Source of the DNA: an uncultured Oscillospiraceae bacterium
GTDB taxonomy: Bacteria; Bacillota; Clostridia; Oscillospirales; Oscillospiraceae
DNA: 19,779 bases
NCBI GenBank assembly: GCA_910583885.1
Contig: CAJUAC010000054.1
Location: 1-19,779, forward strand
Direction of reading: 5' to 3'
Positions 14,684 to 19,779 of this stretch are shown here, in pieces (position 1 is the first letter of the stretch; every line of letters begins with the position of its first letter). The position numbers and the translations under genes were made by a program. The notes beneath the pieces were generated by a model. It saw only the letters and a program-made list of their open reading frames with translations, did not search any database and was not told the DNA's origin.

Positions 14684-14714
14684 GGGGACGGGCCTCAGTG
14701 CCTGTCCCCTTTTT
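14684..14714 (+). terminator. rho-independent terminator of the flavodiiron gene
   Basis: GGGGACGGGC and GCCTGTCCCC form a 10-bp stem with one G-T wobble and a 6-base loop, followed directly by TTTTT. The AT-rich island begins immediately after it. Confidence 0.92.
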
Positions 14715-14719
14715 AGATA

Positions 14720-14733
14720 CATTGTCTACAATG
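14720..14733. promoter_or_regulatory. 14-bp inverted repeat at the left edge of the AT-rich island
   Basis: CATTGT-CT-ACAATG, perfect 6-base arms around 2 bases, about 30 bases upstream of an extended -10 candidate (TGC-TATAGT, 14763-14771) and 77 bases before the HNH gene. An operator for that gene is a reasonable but unproved reading. No matching copy was seen at the right edge, so it does not look like a terminal repeat. Confidence 0.35.
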
Positions 14734-14762
14734 CTACAGATAAAGTTGGACATATTTTTTGG

Positions 14763-14771
14763 TGCTATAGT
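14763..14771 (+). promoter_or_regulatory. extended -10 promoter candidate for the HNH gene
   Basis: TGC followed by TATAGT. The nearest -35-like TTGGAC (14746-14751) is only 14 bases upstream of the -10, so the call rests on the extended -10. The start would fall near 14778, about 32 bases before the ATG. Confidence 0.35.
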
Positions 14772-14809
14772 CCACAAAAAAGAGAAAGACTGGGGGAACA
14801 AAGAGTATA

Positions 14810-15616
14810 ATGTATACGGGTCTTGCAATTTTGTTGATATTTGTATATTTGATAATTTGCTCCATTTTATCGGCTAGAAGAAGGCGGATTGTTCAAGACA
14901 CAAGCATTCTGTTGAAAAAGTTATTCGATATAAATAGGCAATATACTTTTGATTGGAGTGTTCAAAGAGCCTATACATATAGAATTTCACTAAACTCTAA
15001 ACCTAAATATGATAGATACGAGTTAATAGATCTCCTTGATGAAAATATTTTGCATAATGATGAGTTGTCGCAAGCAGTAACAAAAATTGTTTCAAACCGT
15101 AGTATATATGAAAGTTATTCAAAAGAAGTTGAAAAGTTGAAATCAGAAGTAACTCCGGAAGAAATAAAAGAATTGCATATTTCATATAGCAAATATGTTA
15201 AAATTGAGCAAAAACTATTTTCGGAAGAGCAATTACGACCGATTTTGGACTGTGAAATAACATGTATTGCTTCGTATACTAGTCCCCAAAGGCGCAATCA
15301 CTATTCTAAAAGCACCAAATATTCAATTTTAGACGCATCCAAACGTGCCAAGATGATAGAAAAATGTACTGAAGAAAAAAACTCTGAAGAGATGAGAAGA
15401 AAACGTGCTAGATCTAAGATGACAGATAAAATGAGGTATAGCATTCTTAAACGTGATGGATTTAGATGCCAAATTTGTGGGCGTACAGCTAACGATGGTG
15501 TTAAGCTTCATGTAGATCACATTATGCCGGTTTCAAAGGGTGGTGAAACAGAGCCAAATAACTTGCGGACACTATGCGAAGCATGTAATTTAGGAAAAAG
15601 CGATGAGATTGAATAA
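14810..15616 (+). CDS. membrane-anchored HNH endonuclease-like protein
   Basis: A 268-residue protein in strikingly AT-rich DNA. Residues 2-21 form one membrane helix followed by ARRRR, which places the rest in the cytoplasm. Residues about 35-160 form a charged, mostly helical region I do not recognise. Residues about 207-266 are a complete HNH domain: SILKRDGFRCQICG, then LHVDHIMPVSKGG, then NNLRTLCEACNLGKSD, with zinc cysteines 220, 223, 256 and 259, catalytic-type Asp236-His237 and Asn251. All key residues are present, so it should cut DNA, but the target is unknown. The ATG sits inside a GTATA-ATG-TATAC palindrome (14805-14817); ribosome-site candidates are GGGGGAA or the closer AAGAG. 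It stands alone, with neither a methylase nor an obvious immunity gene. Phage defence or incoming-DNA processing are guesses. Confidence 0.8.
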   Translation: MYTGLAILLIFVYLIICSILSARRRRIVQDTSILLKKLFDINRQYTFDWSVQRAYTYRISLNSKPKYDRYELIDLLDENILHNDELSQAVTKIVSNRSIYESYSKEVEKLKSEVTPEEIKELHISYSKYVKIEQKLFSEEQLRPILDCEITCIASYTSPQRRNHYSKSTKYSILDASKRAKMIEKCTEEKNSEEMRRKRARSKMTDKMRYSILKRDGFRCQICGRTANDGVKLHVDHIMPVSKGGETEPNNLRTLCEACNLGKSDEIE

Positions 15617-15774
15617 TAATGTAAGCGAAATTATGGCGTCTTAATCGAAATTTCTTCAAAAAAGTGTGTATTTCAATGGCAGAGAATACAGTTTTAAGCA
15701 AAATATTACTGAAAACATTTGATAATGAAAAGTAATGCAATGAAGTATATCATATGCGTGATAGAGGGAGTTTT
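15617..15774. other. AT-rich non-coding right flank of the island
   Basis: 158 bases of AT-rich sequence between the HNH gene and the HAD phosphatase. It has no convincing gene, no strong terminator and no perfect repeat matching the left edge. A repeated CGAAATT occurs twice near its start. Composition returns to the high-G+C background at about 15775, where the phosphatase begins, so the island's right edge lies here. Confidence 0.5.
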
Positions 15775-16581
15775 ATGGCAACCTTAGGAGAAAAACGGCT
15801 GTTCCTGCTGGATATGGATGGAACCATCTATCTGGATGGATCCCTGTTCCCGGGGACGCGCCCGTTTCTGGACGCTGTAAGGGGGAGCGGCGGCCAATAC
15901 CTGTTTTTAACAAATAACTCCTCAAAATCCGTGGAAGACTACCGGGAGAAGCTGGCCCGGATGGGCATCCCTGCCAGGCGGGAGGAGTTCCTCACCTCTG
16001 TGGACGCCCTGGCTGCGGATTTGCGAAGCCGCCCGGCCTACCGGAGGTGCTATGCCTTTGGGACCCGCTCCTTCCGCCAGCAGCTGGCAGAGGCGGGCGT
16101 ACCGGTCACAGACCGGCTGGAGGAGGATATCGACTGCCTGCTCATCGGCTTTGACACAGAGCTTACGTTCCAGAAGCTGGAGGATGCCTGCATCCTGCTG
16201 GGCCGGGGGGTGGATTACATCGCCACCAACCCCGATTGGGTCTGTCCCACCTGGTATGGCTCTGTGCCGGACTGCGGCAGCGTGTGCGAGATGCTCTTCC
16301 GGGCTGCCGGCCGCCGCCCACGGGTCATCGGCAAGCCCCAGCCGGCCATGGCCCAGCTGGCCTTGAAGCGCACCGGCCTCCCGCCGGAACAGGCGGTCAT
16401 GGTGGGGGACCGGCTGTACACGGATATCGCCGCCGGCGTCAATGCGGGCATCGACACCGCCTTCGTCCTCTCCGGGGAGGGGACGCGCCGGGATCTGGCG
16501 GCCAGCGCCGTACAGCCCACCTGGGTTTTCGACAATATCGCTGCCCTGCACCGGGCGTGGGAAGAGGAGAGGGGAAGATGA
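15775..16581 (+). CDS. HAD-superfamily phosphatase, NagD-like (subfamily IIA)
   Basis: Phosphatase of 268 residues, probably acting on sugar phosphates, nucleotide monophosphates or p-nitrophenyl phosphate in the cytoplasm. HAD motif I is FLLDMDGTIYLDG (Asp13 nucleophile, Asp15 acid/base). Motif II is FLTNNSS (Thr46), motif III has the lysine in VIGKPQP, and motif IV is MVGDRLYTDI. The C2-type cap domain lies between motifs II and III, with the NagD-family LLIGFDTELTFQKLEDAC and ATNPDWVCP. ATG 15775 has AGAGGGAG 5 bases upstream; an in-frame ATG at 15754 lacks a ribosome site. It overlaps the transporter gene by four bases (ATGA), which suggests translational coupling and a linked role, perhaps dephosphorylating the transported sugar's derivatives. 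Confidence 0.9.
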   Translation: MATLGEKRLFLLDMDGTIYLDGSLFPGTRPFLDAVRGSGGQYLFLTNNSSKSVEDYREKLARMGIPARREEFLTSVDALAADLRSRPAYRRCYAFGTRSFRQQLAEAGVPVTDRLEEDIDCLLIGFDTELTFQKLEDACILLGRGVDYIATNPDWVCPTWYGSVPDCGSVCEMLFRAAGRRPRVIGKPQPAMAQLALKRTGLPPEQAVMVGDRLYTDIAAGVNAGIDTAFVLSGEGTRRDLAASAVQPTWVFDNIAALHRAWEEERGR

Positions 16582-17921
16582 ACGAACTGAAATTGGACAA
16601 CAGACGGACCGTCCTGGTGGGGCTGGCCTTCCTGTCCATCTGTGCATTCTGGCAGATGTATGACAACGTGGTGCCGCTGATCCTGCGGGAGACCTTTGGC
16701 ATGGACGAGTCCCTGGCCGGGGTCATCATGGCTGCGGACAACATCCTGGCCCTGTTTTTGCTGCCCCTCTTTGGGGGCCTCTCGGACCGGACACAGACGA
16801 AGTTGGGCCGCCGCACCCCCTACATCCTGGCAGGCACTGCGGTGGCAGTGGTTTTGATGAACCTGCTGCCCATCCTGGATAACAGCTACTCCCGCCAGGC
16901 CGCACCCTACCAGCTGGCGGCCTTTGTCATCGTGCTGGGCCTGCTGCTGGTGGCAATGGGCTCCTACCGCTCCCCTGCGGTAGCCTTGATGCCGGATGTG
17001 ACGCCCAAACCCCTGCGCAGCAAGGGCAATGCCATCATCAACCTGATGGGCGCGGTGGGCGGTATCCTGTATCTGGGGGTGGCAGCGGTGCTGTATCCCA
17101 CCGGGAAGGTGGCGGGGCTGGCCCACGTCAATTACCAGCCGCTGTTCCTCATCGTGTCCGGCGTTATGGTGGTTTCGGTGGCGGTGCTGCTGCTGACCAT
17201 CCGGGAGCCGGCGCTGGCGGCCCAGAACCAGGCGCTGGAGAAGCGGCATCCGGAGTGGAACCTGGCCAGGGACGACGGCAGCGGCCAGGAGAAGCTGCCC
17301 GGGCCAGTCAAGCGCAGCCTGGGGTTCCTGCTGGCCTCCATTGCCCTGTGGTATATCGGCTACAACGGCGTGACCACCTGGTTTACCACCTATATCTCCC
17401 AGGTAATGGGGGAGGGGCTGGGGGGCGCGGCTACCTGCCTGATGGTGGCGACCGCTGGGGCCATTGTCTCCTATATCCCCATCGGCGTGGCCGCCTCCAG
17501 GGTTGGACGGAAGAAAACCATTCTGGCCGGGGTACTGCTGCTGGCTGCCTGCTTCCTGGGCGGGTTCTTCCTCACCACCCATGCACAGGAAATCACCCCT
17601 GCCATGTATGTAGCCTTCGCTCTGGTGGGGCTGGCCTGGGCGGCCATCAATGTCAACTCCCTGCCTATGGTGGTAGAGATGTGCCGGGGCAGCGATGTGG
17701 GCAAGTTCACCGGCTACTACTACACTGCCTCTATGCTGGCCCAGGTCATTACCCCTGTGCTGGCAGGGTCCCTGATGAAGCGCATCAGCTACCAGGTGCT
17801 TTTCCCTTATGCCGCCTTCTTTACGGCCTTGAGCTTTGTTACGATGCTCTTTGTCCGCCACGGCGACTGCAAGGCGGAAGCCAAGCGCGGTCTGGATGCC
17901 TTTGAGGATATGGACGATTGA
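16578..17921 (+). CDS. MFS transporter, SLC45/sucrose-symporter-like
   Basis: Inner-membrane carrier of 447 residues with about 12 hydrophobic segments. The loop after helix 2 reads GGLSDRTQTKLGRRTPY (67-82), the MFS motif A in the form seen in SLC45-type and plant-sucrose-carrier-like proteins. WQMYDNVVPLIL (25-36) in helix 1 is typical of a clostridial branch annotated as SLC45-like. The substrate is probably a disaccharide or other glycoside taken up without phosphorylation, but this is family-level inference. The ATG lies inside the stop codon region of the HAD phosphatase gene (ATGA overlap), with GAGGGGAAG about 3 bases upstream. It ends at a strong hairpin shared with the convergent PTS gene. 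It is the best candidate in the window to supply free sucrose to the amylosucrase, although it is about 8 kb away. Confidence 0.85.
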   Translation: MNELKLDNRRTVLVGLAFLSICAFWQMYDNVVPLILRETFGMDESLAGVIMAADNILALFLLPLFGGLSDRTQTKLGRRTPYILAGTAVAVVLMNLLPILDNSYSRQAAPYQLAAFVIVLGLLLVAMGSYRSPAVALMPDVTPKPLRSKGNAIINLMGAVGGILYLGVAAVLYPTGKVAGLAHVNYQPLFLIVSGVMVVSVAVLLLTIREPALAAQNQALEKRHPEWNLARDDGSGQEKLPGPVKRSLGFLLASIALWYIGYNGVTTWFTTYISQVMGEGLGGAATCLMVATAGAIVSYIPIGVAASRVGRKKTILAGVLLLAACFLGGFFLTTHAQEITPAMYVAFALVGLAWAAINVNSLPMVVEMCRGSDVGKFTGYYYTASMLAQVITPVLAGSLMKRISYQVLFPYAAFFTALSFVTMLFVRHGDCKAEAKRGLDAFEDMDD

Positions 17922-17934
17922 TCCCGCGAGATAC

Positions 17935-17972
17935 AAGAACTGCGCCGCCCGCTTCCGGGTGGCGCAGTTCTT
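17935..17972. terminator. long hairpin between convergent MFS and PTS genes
   Basis: A 17-bp stem with one G-T wobble and a CTTC loop: AAGAACTGCGCC (17935-17946) pairs with GGCGCAGTTCTT (17961-17972), and the inner GCCCG pairs with CGGGT. The outer AA/TT pairs supply part of a T-run on either strand, so it can serve both genes. Confidence 0.85.
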
Positions 17973-17976
17973 CACG

Positions 17977-19779
17977 TTAGCCCTTGACCTCCAGCAGCTC
18001 TTCGCCCGGCTGGATCTCCCCCTCTGCCAGGGCCGTCACACGCTGGTAATCGTCCGTGTTACAGACGATCATCGGCGTGGTACACAGATACCCGGCTGCC
18101 TGGATGGCGGGGAGTTCAAAGGAGATCAGCAGGTCTCCTTTTTTCACCTTCTGGCCGACTGCCACGTGGGCTTCAAAGTGCTTCCCGCCCAGCTCCACGG
18201 TGTTGATACCGACGTGCAGCAGCAGCTCTACGCCCTCGCTGGTCACAAGGCCGATAGCGTGGTGGGTGTCAAAGAGGTTATCCACCACCGCGTCTGCCGG
18301 GGCGTACAGCTTCCCTTCGGCGGGCTCAATGGCTACGCCCTCGCCCAGCACACAGGTGGAGAAGGCCTCGTCCTGGACCTCCCCCATGGGCACCACACGG
18401 CCCCGCATATGGGCGGCCAGGACGGCGTCCGCCTTTTTCTCCGCCTTTGCCGGGGTGGGCGAAGGCGCGGGAGCAGCGGCGGGGGCAATGCCCACCTGAT
18501 TGGCCGCAGGAGTCTCCATGAAGTCCACCAGATTGGACTTGATTACCGCCACCTGGGGCCCATAGACCACCTGTACCCCGTTGCCCTTATGGATAACGCC
18601 GGATGCCCCGGACTGCTTGAGCAGGGCGTCAGAGACCTTGTCCGGGTCAATCACCGTTACCCGCAGGCGGGTGGCGCAGCAGTCCACGTCGGAGAGGTTG
18701 GCCTTGCCGCCCAGGCCCTGGAGGATCAGCGCGGAGACGGGGTCACTGCTGCCGGAGGCGGTACCACCGGCAGATGCCCCCTTGGCGTTGTAGTCGGAGC
18801 GGGTGAAGAGCTTCGTCTCCTCCCCCTCGTCCTCCCGGCCGGGGGTTTTGAGGTTCATCTTGGTAATCATGAGGTAGAAGGTGAAATAGTAGAGGACAAA
18901 GTAGACCGCGCCTACGATAACCGCCCAGATCCAGTGGGTTTTGGCGTTGCCTTGCAGCACGCCGAACAGGGTCAGGTCGATCAGCCCGCCGGAGAAGGTC
19001 ATGCCCACGCCCACCTCAAAGATGTGCATCAGCATGAAGGACAGGCCCGCGTACACGCAGTGGACGGCGTACATCAGGGGCGCGACGAAGATAAAGGTGA
19101 ACTCCAGGGGCTCTGTCACACCGGTGAGCATGGCGGTCAGGGCGGCGGAGATCAGCAGGCCCCCGGCGACCTTCTTTTTTGCAGGCTTGGCGGCCCGGTA
19201 CATAGCCAGGGCTGCGCCGGGCAGGCCAAAGATCATGAAGGGGAACTTGCCGGCCATGAACCGGGTAGCCTCCACGGAGAATACCTCCGTAGACCGGGAG
19301 GCCAGCTCCGCGAAGAAGATGTTCTGCGCACCCTGGATGGTTACGCCGTCGATGACAGCGGTACCGCCTACAGCCGTCTGCCAGAAGGGCATGTAGAATA
19401 CATGGTGCAGGCCAAAGGGGATCAGCGCACGCTCCAGTGTGCCGTAGATCCAGGTGCCCGCGTAGCCGGACTGGATGACCAGATTGCCCAGGGCGGCAAT
19501 GCCCGTCTGCACCACAGGCCAGACATAGAACATGGAGATGCCCACCACCAGGAACACGGCGGTGGAGACGATGGGGACAAAGCGGGTGCCGCCAAAGAAG
19601 GAGAGCACCTGGGGCAGCTGGATCTTATAGAACCTGTTGTGGAGCGCCGCCACGCCCAGGCCCACAATGATGCCCCCGAACACACCCATTTGCAGGGTAG
19701 TGATGCCCAGGGTGGAGGTGGTGGAGTTGGCCGCCATGGCCTCCACGCCGCCCCGGGCGGTAATCATGGCGGAGATGGC
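17977..19779 (-). CDS. PTS permease EIICBA, Glc family (N-terminus outside window)
   Basis: Takes up and phosphorylates a glucose-type or alpha-glucoside sugar at the membrane using phosphate from HPr. About 600 residues are visible; the frame stays open to the window edge, so the first EIIC helices are missing. Counting from the first visible Met (19767), the order is EIIC (about 1-305), with GLHHVFYMPFW (119-129) and TGVTEPLEFTF (215-225); EIIB (about 342-418), with phospho-cysteine motif DVDCCATRLRV (Cys364); an Ala/Pro linker (about 420-445); and EIIA (about 448-596), with THHAIGL (His503) and phospho-histidine LLLHVGINTVEL (His518). The C-B-A order argues against a ScrA/SacP sucrose permease (B-C-A) and favours a glucose, maltose or related alpha-glucoside substrate. 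It converges on the MFS gene. Confidence 0.93.
   Translation of the reverse strand, partial: AISAMITARGGVEAMAANSTTSTLGITTLQMGVFGGIIVGLGVAALHNRFYKIQLPQVLSFFGGTRFVPIVSTAVFLVVGISMFYVWPVVQTGIAALGNLVIQSGYAGTWIYGTLERALIPFGLHHVFYMPFWQTAVGGTAVIDGVTIQGAQNIFFAELASRSTEVFSVEATRFMAGKFPFMIFGLPGAALAMYRAAKPAKKKVAGGLLISAALTAMLTGVTEPLEFTFIFVAPLMYAVHCVYAGLSFMLMHIFEVGVGMTFSGGLIDLTLFGVLQGNAKTHWIWAVIVGAVYFVLYYFTFYLMITKMNLKTPGREDEGEETKLFTRSDYNAKGASAGGTASGSSDPVSALILQGLGGKANLSDVDCCATRLRVTVIDPDKVSDALLKQSGASGVIHKGNGVQVVYGPQVAVIKSNLVDFMETPAANQVGIAPAAAPAPSPTPAKAEKKADAVLAAHMRGRVVPMGEVQDEAFSTCVLGEGVAIEPAEGKLYAPADAVVDNLFDTHHAIGLVTSEGVELLLHVGINTVELGGKHFEAHVAVGQKVKKGDLLISFELPAIQAAGYLCTTPMIVCNTDDYQRVTALAEGEIQPGEELLEVKG

Noticed and set aside
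15522..15740. Small minus-strand open frame in the right part of the AT-rich island
   Set aside because: It overlaps the conserved HNH domain on the other strand, the product has no recognisable features, and no good ribosome site was seen.
14715..15774. AT-rich island as a transposon or integrated element with terminal repeats
   Set aside because: I found no matching direct or inverted repeats at the two edges, and no transposase or integrase gene. Acquisition is supported only by composition.
17353..17360. GCCGATAT on the minus strand inside the MFS gene
   Set aside because: The nearest TAAA is 21 bases away and there is no gene downstream on that strand. Chance match.
16215..17975. Long minus-strand open frame (about 586 codons) opposite the HAD and MFS genes
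   Set aside because: It runs across two well-supported genes and their overlap, with low-complexity His/Gln/Gly-rich composition. It is a codon-bias shadow.

Overview
The window looks like chromosomal DNA from a high-G+C, anaerobic, motile member of the Firmicutes, probably Oscillospiraceae (the Flavonifractor/Oscillibacter/Intestinimonas type). The genus is an inference. The grounds are strong Shine-Dalgarno sequences, a lipoprotein signal, sigma-A promoters, sigma-28/SigD-like promoters, a flavodiiron protein, a Glc-family PTS permease, and coding DNA that samples at roughly 60-70% G+C, except for one AT-rich island at about 14.72-15.77 kb. No gap between genes exceeds 300 bases. I saw no rRNA, tRNA, CRISPR array or transposase.

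Layout. (1) 1-2401, plus strand: the 3' part of asnS, a small Sel1-repeat protein and a lysA-type decarboxylase, closely spaced. (2) 2495-4587, minus strand: cytidine deaminase and a zinc-ribbon membrane protein form a pair. Upstream of them is a polysaccharide-deacetylase lipoprotein with its own sigma-A promoter. (3) 4834-8719, plus strand: a sucrose cluster of LacI-type regulator, fructokinase and amylosucrase-like GH13 enzyme. Amylosucrase would turn sucrose into an alpha-glucan plus fructose, and the kinase would phosphorylate the fructose. The regulator is preceded by a sigma-28-like promoter. (4) 8839-9816, plus strand: a PLP-dependent D-cysteine desulfhydrase/ACC-deaminase-like enzyme with its own promoter, ending at a 16-bp-stem terminator. 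(5) 9882-11390, minus strand: prmA followed by a YcxB-like membrane protein. (6) 11651-13333, plus strand: a chemoreceptor whose upstream region carries both a sigma-28-like and a sigma-A promoter, then 13498-14661 a flavodiiron protein behind a perfect TTGACA-17-TATAAT promoter. (7) About 14720-15770: an AT-rich island with one membrane-anchored HNH nuclease candidate. (8) 15775-17921, plus strand: a HAD phosphatase and an SLC45/sucrose-type MFS transporter with overlapping stop and start codons. (9) 17977 to the window edge, minus strand: a Glc-family PTS EIICBA, cut by the window edge.

Convergent gene pairs are separated by strong hairpins at 2449-2478, 9844-9878 and 17935-17972. The least ordinary observations are two TAAA-N16-GCCGATAT promoters with identical spacing, one before a chemoreceptor and one before a sugar regulator; a compact cytoplasmic amylosucrase locus; and the AT-rich island with its membrane-tethered HNH protein. 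No undescribed multi-gene system can be proved from the sequence alone.
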